64,000 bases of DNA, from NCBI GenBank assembly GCA_963771735.1, contig CAVYUN010000002.1, forward strand, positions 1,054,001 to 1,118,000. Direction: 5' to 3'. Made by a program: the position numbers and the translations under genes. Below the pieces are notes generated by a model. That model did no database searches, was not told where the DNA came from, and saw only the letters and a list, made by a program, of their open reading frames with translations. Within the stretch, counting starts at the first letter, position 1, and each line of letters begins with the position of its first letter. This document shows, one piece after another, positions 10,109-18,780 of the stretch. The stretch is from 66-474 sp963771735 (GTDB taxonomy: Bacteria; Pseudomonadota; Gammaproteobacteria; Xanthomonadales; Rhodanobacteraceae).

Positions 10109-11941
10109 ATGCGGAGCGTGTTGTTGGGCTTGCTGCTGGGCGCCTGGGGCGTGGCCGTGGCCATGCCCCTCGGTTCGGTCGACATGCGGACACTGTCCAC
10201 CAGTCAGCCGCGTGCCTTGATTGCCAAGGTGCGTGCGGCACTGGATGCCGGCGAGTATGCGCGTGACCCGGCTGGTGAACGCGAAGCCCTGTGGTGGATG
10301 GGCCACGCCGGCGTCAATGTTTCCGATGATGCCGCCGTGACGGAGGCCGTGGCGCGTCTCAAGAGCTTGGGCAGCGTCGAACACGACAAACTTGCCGAAT
10401 CCTACGCCGGATTCCTGACCGCCGACCTGCGAATCCTGCATGGTGACGGCGGCGGCGTCAGCGATGCGCTGCAGGCGGCCGCCTTGCAGCTGGACAGTTC
10501 CGCTCCCGTGCATCGGGCGCTGGCGAAGTTCCAGTTGTGCGATGCGTACAGCATGGCTTCCCAATACCAGCAATCGCAGCCGCTGTGCCGCGAGGCCGCT
10601 GCCGCCTTTGCAGCATTGCACGACGACTGGGATCAGGCGCAGGCCAGGAATGATGAAGGCAACAATGCCTACGGGATGGGGCAATATGCGGATGCCGGCC
10701 GGTTCTACCTGCAGGCGCGCGCCCTCTACGACAAGGTGGGCGACCACTCCCAGGTACTGATGGTGGGGGACAACCTGGCGCAGGTTTACCTCAAGGAAGG
10801 CAAGCCCGAAAAGGCGATCGCGCTTTCACGAGCATCGCTGGCCGACGAACGTGCGGCGGGCCGCGAATCCGACGCGATGAATTCGCAGTACGACATCGCC
10901 CGCGCGCTGGAAGCGATGGGCAAGCATGGCGATGCCATGGACCTGATTGCCTCGACCGTGGCGGAAGCGCGCAAGGCAAACCTCGGCACCCAGTTGCCCG
11001 ATCTGCTGAGCGAACAATCGCGGATGGCGGAAAAGAATGGTGACCTGAAGCTGGCACTGGCGTCCGAACGCGAAGCCCTGAAGGCCGCCGACGGGATATG
11101 GCGAACCAGCCTGGGTTCGCAGCAGGCGGAACTGGCGGCGCGTTACGCGGCGCGGGAGAGGGAAATCCGCATCCAGCAACTGGAGCGCAACAACCAGATC
11201 AAGAACCTGAAACTGGATGCCGCACGCGCCGACGCCGAACGCAACGCATTGGATCTCCGCCATCAGCGCAGCACCTTGGTTGCGGCCCTGGTCGCGGCAA
11301 CCGGGCTGCTGGTCGGTATCGTGTCCTTGCTGTTGTTGTTGCAATCCCAGCGGCGGCATGCGCGTGATCTGCGCCAACAGGCGCTGGAAGACCCCCTTAC
11401 CGGTGTCGACAATCGGCGCGGTTTTTTCCAAAGGGCACAGGCGTTGCTCGACCGGCAGGATGCCGATGAGCCGCCGCTGCACGCGTTGCTCCTGTTCGAT
11501 TTCGATTATTTCAAGCGCATCAATGACCTTCACGGACATCCGTTCGGCGACATCGTGCTCAACGTTTCCCTGCAGGCCTTGCAGGACCTGGTCGGCAAAA
11601 GCGGCCACATCGCACGCCTGGGTGGCGAAGAGTTCGTGGTGCTGTGCCCGCGCATGGGCGGAACCGCGGCCCTGGCGCTCGCCGAGGACATGCGCATTGC
11701 CGTCAGCGCGCTGCAGTTTCCGAACGAGCCGGATGATCTGGACGTCACGATCAGCATCGGCATGGCGCTGTTCGACGGCAATCATTGTCACGATATCGAC
11801 AGTTGGCTGCGGGCCGCCGACGATGCGATGTATGCAGCCAAGGCGCGTGGACGCGACCAGACCGTCATTGCCCACGAAGTAAGCCATTTGCTGAAACAAG
11901 CGGGGGCCGGGACGAGTCCGTTGTCTGCAGGCCGATATTGA
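10109..11941 (+). CDS. Membrane diguanylate cyclase with periplasmic TPR sensor region
   Basis: The 610-residue protein begins with a signal or anchor segment (LLGLLLGAWGVAVA), continues with a TPR-like helical region of about 350 residues that should be periplasmic, a coiled-coil-like stretch, one membrane segment at about residues 389-415, and a C-terminal GGDEF domain with the active-site sequence GGEEF near residue 505. GGEEF domains normally make cyclic-di-GMP from two GTP. The RxxD inhibitory site expected five residues before the motif is absent (GKSG instead), so product inhibition through that site is unlikely. ATG 10109 is preferred over ATG 10088 because GGAGGG lies just upstream and the signal segment then starts correctly. 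The ligand is unknown. Confidence 0.9.
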   Translation: MRSVLLGLLLGAWGVAVAMPLGSVDMRTLSTSQPRALIAKVRAALDAGEYARDPAGEREALWWMGHAGVNVSDDAAVTEAVARLKSLGSVEHDKLAESYAGFLTADLRILHGDGGGVSDALQAAALQLDSSAPVHRALAKFQLCDAYSMASQYQQSQPLCREAAAAFAALHDDWDQAQARNDEGNNAYGMGQYADAGRFYLQARALYDKVGDHSQVLMVGDNLAQVYLKEGKPEKAIALSRASLADERAAGRESDAMNSQYDIARALEAMGKHGDAMDLIASTVAEARKANLGTQLPDLLSEQSRMAEKNGDLKLALASEREALKAADGIWRTSLGSQQAELAARYAAREREIRIQQLERNNQIKNLKLDAARADAERNALDLRHQRSTLVAALVAATGLLVGIVSLLLLLQSQRRHARDLRQQALEDPLTGVDNRRGFFQRAQALLDRQDADEPPLHALLLFDFDYFKRINDLHGHPFGDIVLNVSLQALQDLVGKSGHIARLGGEEFVVLCPRMGGTAALALAEDMRIAVSALQFPNEPDDLDVTISIGMALFDGNHCHDIDSWLRAADDAMYAAKARGRDQTVIAHEVSHLLKQAGAGTSPLSAGRY

Positions 11942-12111
11942 CCCCAGCCACGCCTGCGCTCAAGGGTGTCCGGCGCCAAGGGTCCTGAGCCGGGCATGTG
12001 GCCAGATGCTTCGATCGGGTCCGCTGCCACGACAATCCGCGTCGGCTAGACTGGAGTGTCGACGCAGCCGCCAGCCGCGTTCCCGCGCACAAGATCCCAA
12101 GGAGTGTCGCC

Positions 12112-12609
12112 ATGTCCAGTACAAAGTTCAAAGGCAACCCCGTCCACTTGGAAGGCCATTTTCCCGAGGTCGGCGACAAGGCGCCGGCGTTCCGGTTGGT
12201 TGCGGGCGATCTTTCCGAGAAGTCGCTTTCCGATTTCAACGGCAAGCGCAAGATACTCAACATCTTCCCGAGCGTGGACACCGGCGTGTGCGCCGCCTCG
12301 GTACGACATTTCAACCAGGATGCGGCAGGCCTCGCGAACGCGGTAGTGTTGTGCATTTCAGCTGATCTGCCGTTTGCGCAGAGCCGCTTTTGCGGCGCCG
12401 AAGGTATCGAGAACGTCGTGATGCTGTCGACGATGCGCGGCGAGTTCCTGAAAGACTATGGCGTCGCAATGACCGATGGCCCGTTGGCCGGTCTCGCTGC
12501 GCGCGCGGTGTTGGTCCTGGACGAGCTCGACAAGGTGATCCACGCGCAGATGGTGGACGAGATCACCCACGAGCCGGATTACGATGCGGCGTTGAAGGCG
12601 CTGGGTTGA
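12112..12609 (+). CDS. tpx: Thiol peroxidase (atypical 2-Cys peroxiredoxin)
   Basis: Reduces peroxides using thioredoxin. At 165 residues it has the family length. The peroxidatic Cys60 lies in PSVDTGVCAASVRHFN and the resolving Cys94 in DLPFAQSRFC, the pair typical of Tpx. ATG 12112 follows AAGGAG at the right distance; the frame extends upstream without support. It converges with gapA across a shared terminator. Confidence 0.96.
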   Translation: MSSTKFKGNPVHLEGHFPEVGDKAPAFRLVAGDLSEKSLSDFNGKRKILNIFPSVDTGVCAASVRHFNQDAAGLANAVVLCISADLPFAQSRFCGAEGIENVVMLSTMRGEFLKDYGVAMTDGPLAGLAARAVLVLDELDKVIHAQMVDEITHEPDYDAALKALG

Positions 12610-12642
12610 CACGTGACCATTACTCAATCACGCGGATAATGC

Positions 12643-12672
12643 AAAAACCCGCAGCGCCGGCTGCGGGTTTTT
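12643..12672. terminator. Bidirectional intrinsic terminator between tpx and gapA
   Basis: AAAAACCCGCAGC, a four-base loop, then GCTGCGGGTTTTT: an eight-base-pair GC stem with A and T runs on both sides, so it can work for both converging genes. Confidence 0.88.
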
Positions 12673-12705
12673 GCGTGCATTACGGTTCGTCGTCGTTGCG
12701 CGGGG

Positions 12706-13716
12706 TCACTTCACGTTCGCGAAGACCTCGGTCATGTCGAGCATGCGGTTCGAGAACCCCCACTCGTTGTCGTACCAGCCCAGCACCTTGACCAGGGTGC
12801 CGCCCATCACGCGGGTCTGCGTGGCGTCGTAGGTGCATGACGCGGGGTTGTGGTTGAAGTCGACCGAGACCAGCGGCTTGGTGTTGACCGCCATGATGCC
12901 TTTCATCTTGCCGTTGGCGGCCTCGTTGATCGCGGCGTCGATTTCGTCCTTGCTGGTTTCGCGTTGCGCGACGAAGGACAGGTCCACGCACGATACGTTG
13001 ATGGTCGGTATGCGCATCGAGAAGCCGTCCAGCCGTCCGTTCAGTTCCGGCAGCACCAGACCGACCGCGGCGGCGGCGCCGGTCTTGGTCGGAATCTGGC
13101 TCATCGTCGCGGAACGCGCCCGGCGCAAATCCTTGTGGTAGACGTCCGTGAGCACCTGGTCGTTGGTGTAGGCGTGGATCGTGGTCATCAGGCCGTGCAC
13201 GATGCCGATCTTCTCGTGCAGCACCTTGGCCAGCGGCGCGAGGCAGTTGGTGGTGCATGAGGCGTTGGAGATGATGGCATCGTTCGGCTTGATCCGGTCG
13301 TGGTTGACGCCGTAGACGAAAGTGCCGTCCACGTCGGTGCCGGGCGCCGAGATGATCACCTTTTTCGCGCCGGCGGCCAGGTGCGCCGCCGCCTTGTCGC
13401 GCTTGGTGAACAGGCCGGTCGATTCGATCACCATGTCGATGCCCAGGTCCTTCCACGGCAGCTTCGACGGATCGCGTTCGGCACACACCTTGATGCGGTC
13501 GCCGTTCACGACAAGATCGCCGCCCTCGACACCGACCGTGCCCGGAAACTTGCCGTGCGCGGTGTCGTACTGGGTCAGGTGCGCATTGGTCTCGGCGTCG
13601 CCCAGGTCGTTGATCGCGACGATCTGGATCGGGCCGGTGCGGTTGGATTCGTACAGCGCGCGCAGGATGTTGCGGCCGATGCGGCCGTAGCCGTTGATCG
13701 CGACCTTGATGGCCAT
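12706..13716 (-). CDS. gapA: Glyceraldehyde-3-phosphate dehydrogenase, type I
   Basis: Converts glyceraldehyde 3-phosphate to 1,3-bisphosphoglycerate with NAD and phosphate. The 336-residue protein starts MAIKVAINGYGRIGRNILRA (Rossmann motif) and carries SNASCTTNCLAPLAKVL with catalytic Cys154. ATG 13716 is preceded by AAAGGA. It diverges from the S1/P1 nuclease gene. Confidence 0.97.
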   Translation of the reverse strand: MAIKVAINGYGRIGRNILRALYESNRTGPIQIVAINDLGDAETNAHLTQYDTAHGKFPGTVGVEGGDLVVNGDRIKVCAERDPSKLPWKDLGIDMVIESTGLFTKRDKAAAHLAAGAKKVIISAPGTDVDGTFVYGVNHDRIKPNDAIISNASCTTNCLAPLAKVLHEKIGIVHGLMTTIHAYTNDQVLTDVYHKDLRRARSATMSQIPTKTGAAAAVGLVLPELNGRLDGFSMRIPTINVSCVDLSFVAQRETSKDEIDAAINEAANGKMKGIMAVNTKPLVSVDFNHNPASCTYDATQTRVMGGTLVKVLGWYDNEWGFSNRMLDMTEVFANVK

Positions 13717-13835
13717 GGTGTCGTCCTTTGTCGAGCGGTGTGGGAGAAAACGGCATTTTAGCCCGTTTGCTGCACCGCTTCATGGCGTCGAGCGGTGCCA
13801 GGCATGGCAAACTGCCGCTTTTGCACGGGGGCGAC

Positions 13836-14651
13836 ATGGCCCGATTCCGCCGCATCCAAGTTCGTACGCGAGTGCTCGTAGTGTTGTTGATCGCGTTGAT
13901 GCTGTGTGCGGCACCGGCCTTCGCGTGGGGACCGCTGGGACACCGGATCGTCGCAAGGCTGGCGGAAGCGCAACTCACGCCACAGGCTTGGGCCGAAGCG
14001 CAAAAGCTGCTGGCGGTGAACGGGGCACGACACTTGGCCGACGTCTCGGTGTGGGCGGACGACTTGCGCGATTCAGACCCGGCGCTGTTCCGGCAAACCA
14101 AGCGCCTGCACTTCGTCAATTTCCATTCGCGCGACTGCATCTACGACCCGCCGCGCGACTGCCGCGACGGCCAGTGCGTGGTGGCGGCGATCGGGAAGTA
14201 CTCGGCGATTCTCGCGAACCGTCGCAACAGTCCGGCCAAGCGCGCCGAGGCGCTGGCGTTCGTGGTGCACTTCGTCGGCGACGTCCATCAACCCCTGCAT
14301 GCCGGTTATCGGCACGATGCCGGTGGCAACGATTACCAGGTGCGCTGGCACGGACGAGGCACCAACCTGCACAAGGTATGGGACTCGCTGATGCTGGACG
14401 GCACGCATCTTTCGGCGGCGCAGTACGCACGCAAGCTGCAGGCCCGACGCACCGCGGTCGCGAGCGGTGGAACGCCTGCCGAATGGGCCGAGGAGAGTTG
14501 CCGGATCGATCGCGACGAAGGCGTGTATCCGTCCTCGCACTTCATCGACCACATGTATGTCCGGCGGGAATTGCCGGTCGCGGAACGGCGTCTGCGGCAG
14601 GCAGGGGCACGTCTGGCGGCGTTGCTCAATCGCGACCTGGCCAACGGCTGA
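13836..14651 (+). CDS. Secreted S1/P1-type nuclease
   Basis: The 271-residue precursor has an N-terminal signal peptide (basic RRIQVRTR, hydrophobic LVVLLIALMLCA, cleavage after APAFA). The mature protein then begins with Trp in WGPLGHRIVA, which fits the family, where the N-terminal Trp ligates zinc. Further likely zinc ligands lie in VSVWADD, LHFVNFHS and VVHFVGDVHQPLHAG. These enzymes cut single-stranded DNA and RNA and act as 3'-nucleotidases, here probably in the periplasm or outside the cell. ATG 13836 gives a proper signal peptide; the upstream extension does not. Confidence 0.88.
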   Translation: MARFRRIQVRTRVLVVLLIALMLCAAPAFAWGPLGHRIVARLAEAQLTPQAWAEAQKLLAVNGARHLADVSVWADDLRDSDPALFRQTKRLHFVNFHSRDCIYDPPRDCRDGQCVVAAIGKYSAILANRRNSPAKRAEALAFVVHFVGDVHQPLHAGYRHDAGGNDYQVRWHGRGTNLHKVWDSLMLDGTHLSAAQYARKLQARRTAVASGGTPAEWAEESCRIDRDEGVYPSSHFIDHMYVRRELPVAERRLRQAGARLAALLNRDLANG

Positions 14652-14682
14652 TCCGGTTGAAGAGACGGGCGAGGGCTTTTGT

Positions 14683-15147
14683 TCAATACGTGATGCCGAG
14701 CTTGCGCATCAGCTTTCCCATCAACCAGGCCGGGCCGATCAGCAGTTGCACGATATTGGTGAGGAAAGCCGGCCGCCGGCCCTCGATCGCGTGTCCGATG
14801 AACTGCCCGATCCACGCCAGCACGAACAGCACCGCCGCGAGGACAAGCAGGTCGCGCGGCCCGAGCGCACCATACAGCGCCCACACGATCGCGCCGCTCA
14901 CGATGAATACCAGCGCCATCGCGTAGCCGAGCTTGCGTGAAAGCCGGTGGTAGAACAGGAACGTGATGAACATGGCCAGCACGGCCCACGCGCCGGGGCG
15001 CGTCCATGCGGTGGTCGACGGGATCGTCCACAACGCGGCGATCACGCACCACATGATCACCGGCACGCACACCCAGTGGATCGCGCGGTTGGTCGCGTTC
15101 TGGTGGTCGGCGGCGTAACTCGCGAACCAATCGTTGATGCTGCGCAT
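14683..15147 (-). CDS. DUF962/Mpo1-like integral membrane protein
   Basis: 154 residues with the family signature near the start (SYAADHQNATNRAIHWVCVP) and about four membrane segments. The C-terminal half contains WIGQFIGHAIEGRRPAFL, another conserved block with His and Glu. The yeast relative Mpo1 is an Fe-dependent dioxygenase in 2-hydroxy fatty-acid breakdown; whether the bacterial protein does the same is inferred. Nothing in the neighbourhood specifies a pathway. ATG 15147. Confidence 0.82.
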   Translation of the reverse strand: MRSINDWFASYAADHQNATNRAIHWVCVPVIMWCVIAALWTIPSTTAWTRPGAWAVLAMFITFLFYHRLSRKLGYAMALVFIVSGAIVWALYGALGPRDLLVLAAVLFVLAWIGQFIGHAIEGRRPAFLTNIVQLLIGPAWLMGKLMRKLGITY

Positions 15148-15214
15148 GGCGGTATCGCTGGCTGGCGGGACGAGTCGAATCTACGCCACCCGCGGGCAGC
15201 CCGCCAGCGCCAGG

Positions 15215-16111
15215 TCAATCCAGGGTGATTCCCGCCAGTTTCCGCAATGCTTCGGCGTACTTCGCGGCGGTGCCGGCGATGACCTCGCGCGGCAACTTCG
15301 GGCCGGGCGCGCGCTTGTCCCAGTCCAGCGTCTCGAGATAATCGCGCACGAACTGCTTGTCGTAGGACGGCGGGCTGATGCCCACGGCGTATTGATCGGC
15401 CGGCCAGAAGCGCGAGGAATCGGGCGTCAGCATTTCGTCCATCACGTACAACTTGCCGGCTGCGTCGGTGCCGAATTCGAACTTGGTGTCGGCGATGATG
15501 ATGCCGCGTTCGGCCGCGTAGGCGGCGGCAAACCGGTAGATCGCCAGCGTCGCGTCGCGCACCTGCCGGGCCAGGTCGGCGCCGATCAGTTTTTCGACCT
15601 GATCGAAACCGATGTTTTCGTCGTGCGTGCCCTTGGGCGCCTTGGTCGACGGCGTGAAGATCGGCTGGGGCAGTTGTTGCGCCTGCCTGAGGCCTTCGGG
15701 CAGATCGATGCCGCACAGCGCGCCTGTTTTCTGGTAGTCCTTCCAGCCGGAACCGATCAGGTAGCCGCGTGCGATCGCCTCCACGGGCAGCGCCTTCAGT
15801 CGCTTGACGACCACCGCGCGCCTTTCGTAGAGCTTGGGATCGACGCCCGCCGGCAAGACTTCCGTCGCCGGCGTGCCGGTCAAATGATTCGGCACCAGGT
15901 GTGCGGTCTTGCCAAACCAGAAGTTGGAAATTTGCGTGAGCATCTCGCCCTTGCCGGGAATCGGATCGGGCAGCACCACGTCGAACGCCGACAGGCGATC
16001 GCTGGCGATGATCAACAGACGGTCGTCCGGGAGCGCATAGACATCGCGAACCTTGCCGCGATGCAGAAGTTCCAAACCGGGCAGATCGGATTCGAGCAGG
16101 GTGGTGGGCAC
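15215..16111 (-). CDS. purC: Phosphoribosylaminoimidazole-succinocarboxamide synthase (SAICAR synthetase)
   Basis: Joins aspartate to CAIR with ATP in purine synthesis. Family motifs are HRGKVRDVYAL near the N-terminus, ASDRLSAFDVV, PVEAIARGYLIGSGWKDY, STKAPKGTHDENI and DTKFEFG. At 298 residues it is the longer form seen in Xanthomonadales and yeast rather than the roughly 240-residue E. coli form. I use GTG 16111 (MPTTLLESDLPGLELLHRGK) with GGAG just upstream; the frame stays open further but shows no family similarity there. Confidence 0.94.
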   Translation of the reverse strand: MPTTLLESDLPGLELLHRGKVRDVYALPDDRLLIIASDRLSAFDVVLPDPIPGKGEMLTQISNFWFGKTAHLVPNHLTGTPATEVLPAGVDPKLYERRAVVVKRLKALPVEAIARGYLIGSGWKDYQKTGALCGIDLPEGLRQAQQLPQPIFTPSTKAPKGTHDENIGFDQVEKLIGADLARQVRDATLAIYRFAAAYAAERGIIIADTKFEFGTDAAGKLYVMDEMLTPDSSRFWPADQYAVGISPPSYDKQFVRDYLETLDWDKRAPGPKLPREVIAGTAAKYAEALRKLAGITLD

Positions 16112-16197
16112 GGCGGGCTCCGCGGACGGTGAACCCGCATTGTAGCGACGCGGGTCGGGGCCAGCGGAGCGCGGAAGGCGGCTGGTAAAATGCGCGG

Positions 16198-16524
16198 ATG
16201 CGTAAAATGCCCTGGACTTCCCTGCTGCTCGCGGCTGCGCCGTTGATGGCCGCCATCGCGGCTCCCGCGCCTCCCGCGCAGCTCGGCCTGTGCGCGGCCT
16301 GCCATGGCGAGAACGGCCATGCCCGCATTCCTGGCGCCCCCAATCTTGCAGGCCAGCCGTACCAGTACCTCCTTCAGGCTCTGCACGAATATCGCAGCGG
16401 CGAGCGCAACATACCGGTGATGCGAGCCGCGGCGGGACCGCTTTCCGAGCAGGACGTGCAGGCGCTGGCGCACTGGTTCGCGGCGCAGTCGCCGTGCAAA
16501 CCCGGCCCGGCGGAAAGCCGATGA
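16198..16524 (+). CDS. Small periplasmic c-type cytochrome
   Basis: 108 residues with a signal peptide (MRKMPWTSLLLAAAPLMAAIAA) and one haem site CAACH. A later Met in NIPVMRAAAG is a likely axial ligand, followed by the usual C-terminal helix LSEQDVQALAHWFAAQ. This is a monohaem class I cytochrome, a probable electron carrier; its partner is not visible here. Its TGA overlaps the djlA start by four bases, an odd pairing of redox protein and co-chaperone. It diverges from purC. Confidence 0.88.
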   Translation: MRKMPWTSLLLAAAPLMAAIAAPAPPAQLGLCAACHGENGHARIPGAPNLAGQPYQYLLQALHEYRSGERNIPVMRAAAGPLSEQDVQALAHWFAAQSPCKPGPAESR

Positions 16525-17333
16525 GCATCTGGGGCAAGCTGATCGGTTTCCTGGTCGGCCTGTTTGCATTCCACAGCTTCGGTGCTGCATTGCTCGGTGC
16601 GGTGATCGGGCATTTGCTGATCGACAGCGGCTTCATGTGGGGGCTCGCCCAGAGCGGTGGCAAGGATGGCTACGTCGAACCGTTGTTCGCGATCATGGGC
16701 ACGCTGGCCAAGAGCGACGGGCGCGTATCCGAGGCCGAGGTCGCGATCGCCGAGAAGCTGATGACGCGCCTGGAACTGGACGCGCTGTGGCGTCGTCGCG
16801 CGATCGATGCCTTCAACAAGGGCAAGGCACCCGGTTTCGATCTGGCGCAAGCGCTGGTGGACTTGCGTACGTGGTGCCTGCCGCGACGCAGTTCGGTGAT
16901 GCCGTTTCTGGACATGTTGTGCGATGTCGCGCTGGCCGACGGTCCCTTGACCCAGGACAAGCTGCAGACCCTGAAGCGCGTTGCGTTCTCGCTGCGTGTC
17001 AGTGAAATCCAGTTGGTCGCGCTGCTGGCCATGAAAGGCTTTGCCTGGAATGCCGGGCCGCGTGCCGGCGACTGGGCACACGCCGGGGCCTACTCGCAGC
17101 AGGGCTACCGTCCGGCGCCGCGCAGCAGCGGTCCCGATCCCTATACGGTGCTGGGCGTGCCGCGCGATGCGGACGAGCGCACCATCAAGCGCGCCTATCG
17201 CAAGCTGATCAGCGAATACCATCCCGATCGCATGGGCAACATGCCCGAGGACCTGCGCCGGCGTGCCGAGCAGCGCGCCGGCGAGATCAATGCGGCGTGG
17301 GAGCGCATACAATCCGAGCGCGGTTTCAGATGA
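16521..17333 (+). CDS. djlA: DjlA-type membrane-anchored DnaJ co-chaperone
   Basis: 270 residues: an N-terminal membrane segment (WGKLIGFLVGLFAFHSFGAALLG), a TerB-like helical domain (about 55-175, with IMGTLAKSDGRVSEAEVAIAE) and a C-terminal J domain (from about 205: DPYTVLGVPRDADERTIKRA) with the essential HPD in EYHPDRMGN. DjlA stimulates the ATPase of DnaK at the inner membrane. The start ATG overlaps the TGA of the cytochrome gene (ATGA), so translation is probably coupled. Confidence 0.92.
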   Translation: MSIWGKLIGFLVGLFAFHSFGAALLGAVIGHLLIDSGFMWGLAQSGGKDGYVEPLFAIMGTLAKSDGRVSEAEVAIAEKLMTRLELDALWRRRAIDAFNKGKAPGFDLAQALVDLRTWCLPRRSSVMPFLDMLCDVALADGPLTQDKLQTLKRVAFSLRVSEIQLVALLAMKGFAWNAGPRAGDWAHAGAYSQQGYRPAPRSSGPDPYTVLGVPRDADERTIKRAYRKLISEYHPDRMGNMPEDLRRRAEQRAGEINAAWERIQSERGFR

Positions 17334-17513
17334 GGCAGCGCGAGGGATGAGGGGCGGGAAACGAAGCAAGGGTCGCGAAGGGACCATTACCCAGAAAGGC
17401 GTGTGGTTCAATGTCCCTTGCTGTGCAGATCGAATTCCCGCGACAACTCTGGCTCCGGCATTCCCGCTGCCACTCCCTCGCCGCTCAGAACATTCCCTGA
17501 TTGGATGCACGTC

Positions 17514-18179
17514 ATGAAGCAACCTTGCATCATCGCCCCGTCCATTCTGTCGGCGAACTTCGCGAAACTCGGTGCGGAAGTCGACGCCGTAATCGACGCC
17601 GGCGCCGACTGGATCCATTTCGACGTGATGGACAACCATTACGTGCCCAACCTCACCATCGGGCCGATGGTGCTCAAGGCGCTGCGTGGTTACGGCATCA
17701 CGGCGCCGATGGACGTGCACCTGATGGTCGAGCCGGTCGACCGAATCGTGCCCGATTTTGCCGAGGCCGGCGCTAACTCGATCAGCTTCCACCCCGAAGC
17801 CACCCGCCATGTCGACCGCACGCTGTCGCTGATCCGCGAGCATGGCTGCAAGGCTGGATTGGTCTTCAATCCGGCCACGCCGCTGGGTTGGCTGGATTAC
17901 GTGCTGGACAAGGTCGATATCGTGCTGTTGATGTCGGTGAACCCCGGTTTCGGTGGACAGGCGTTCATCCCGTCGGCGCTGGAAAAGCTGAAGCGTGTGC
18001 GGGAGATCATCGACCGCAGCGGACGGCCAATCCATCTGGAAGTCGATGGTGGAGTCAAGGTGGGCAACATCGGCGAGATCGCACGCGCCGGCGCCGACGC
18101 CTTCGTCGCGGGCTCGGCCATCTTCGGCAGCGACGATTACAAAGCCACCATTGCGGCGATGCGCAAGGCAGTTGGGTAA
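17514..18179 (+). CDS. rpe: Ribulose-phosphate 3-epimerase
   Basis: Interconverts ribulose 5-phosphate and xylulose 5-phosphate in the pentose phosphate and Calvin pathways. The 221-residue TIM barrel shows IIAPSILSANFAKLG at the start, HFDVMDNHYVPN (metal and substrate residues), VHLMVEPVD, MSVNPGFGGQAFIP and LEVDGGVK, all family signatures. ATG 17514 (MKQPCIIAPS) gives the standard N-terminus; an ATG nine bases upstream is also possible and the Shine-Dalgarno is weak for both. Confidence 0.96.
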   Translation: MKQPCIIAPSILSANFAKLGAEVDAVIDAGADWIHFDVMDNHYVPNLTIGPMVLKALRGYGITAPMDVHLMVEPVDRIVPDFAEAGANSISFHPEATRHVDRTLSLIREHGCKAGLVFNPATPLGWLDYVLDKVDIVLLMSVNPGFGGQAFIPSALEKLKRVREIIDRSGRPIHLEVDGGVKVGNIGEIARAGADAFVAGSAIFGSDDYKATIAAMRKAVG

Positions 18180-18189
18180 ATCAAGAAAA

Positions 18190-18770
18190 CAGGAGTCTGC
18201 AAGGGGCGCGAATCGACGTAAATGCAAGTCCAGCTTTGGGCGTGCCGTGGAGCCCCGCCCGAAGCGGCTGTGTGAACGGTGAGTCGAAGCTGCTGTTGGT
18301 GAAAAGTCATCCCATGGATGGGCGTGGTGGGCCGCCACGGTGCGATGACCTCGATGCCGGCAGAATGTCTAGCGGAGCAGCGTTCATGGATGAACGAGAG
18401 GGGCAAGACCAACGGCCCCGATGCTTGCGCATCGGGACCGCGGCCGACCAGGAGAGGAATGAAACGCGAGGCGGGAGAAGAAGCCTCGAGCTTCGCGTGG
18501 TGGTCCACCGCGCTGGACGCCTTCCGGACTCAGTGGCCCGGCGCGTCTCCGGCGCCAGCGCGGAGGTATTCCACGGTCGTCATCCACGGCAGGAGTATCG
18601 ACGGGTGTTATTAGGCGTCCAGCCGCCGCCGGTGGCAGGGCGGGTCAAGGGCGGCCGTCGGGCGATTTGTGGCAAAACGCGGGCAAGTCGTCACGCGGGG
18701 CTTGCGCAGCCCGGCCGTATGACGCAGGCTCGCGCTACGCGGCCAATCGACTAGGGTCGCTTCTGCCGGA
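18190..18770. other. About 600-base gene-free region with many hairpins, possible structured RNA
   Basis: No reading frame on either strand here has a recognisable product, a good ribosome site or sensible codon use, although everything around is tightly packed. The plus strand holds many nested inverted repeats: GTCATC (18306-18311) with GATGAC enclosing CGTGG/CCACG; GTTCA/TGAAC around a TGGA loop (about 18382-18395); CCCGATGC/GCATCGGG around TTGC (about 18417-18436); GAGGC/GCCTC; GAAGC/GCTTC; and an imperfect 13-position stem at 18713-18744. Such density suggests a structured RNA or the remains of one, such as an intron-like element or a long leader of the next gene. High GC alone raises hairpin counts, so this is suggestive only. 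I cannot assign a known family. Confidence 0.4.
18713..18744 (+). other. 32-base imperfect hairpin before the response-regulator gene
   Basis: GGCCGTATGACGC pairs with GCGCTACGCGGCC over 13 positions with two A-C mismatches and a six-base loop. Size and the mismatched stem are loosely reminiscent of a group II intron domain V, but the sequence does not match that consensus well. It may also simply be a leader or terminator stem 37 bases upstream of the ATG at 18781. Confidence 0.3.
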
Positions 18771-18780
18771 GAACAACAGC

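Noticed and set aside
16112..16663. N-terminal extension of purC
   Set aside because: Open frame upstream of GTG 16111 lacks family similarity and runs into the cytochrome and djlA genes.
16374..18338. Open frame of 654 codons antisense to djlA and rpe
   Set aside because: Shadows two certain genes and crosses their boundary; no motifs.
18137..18508. 123-codon open frame on the minus strand in the 18.2-18.8 kb island
   Set aside because: No ribosome site, no similarity I recognise, and it overlaps the nested hairpins; treated as non-coding.
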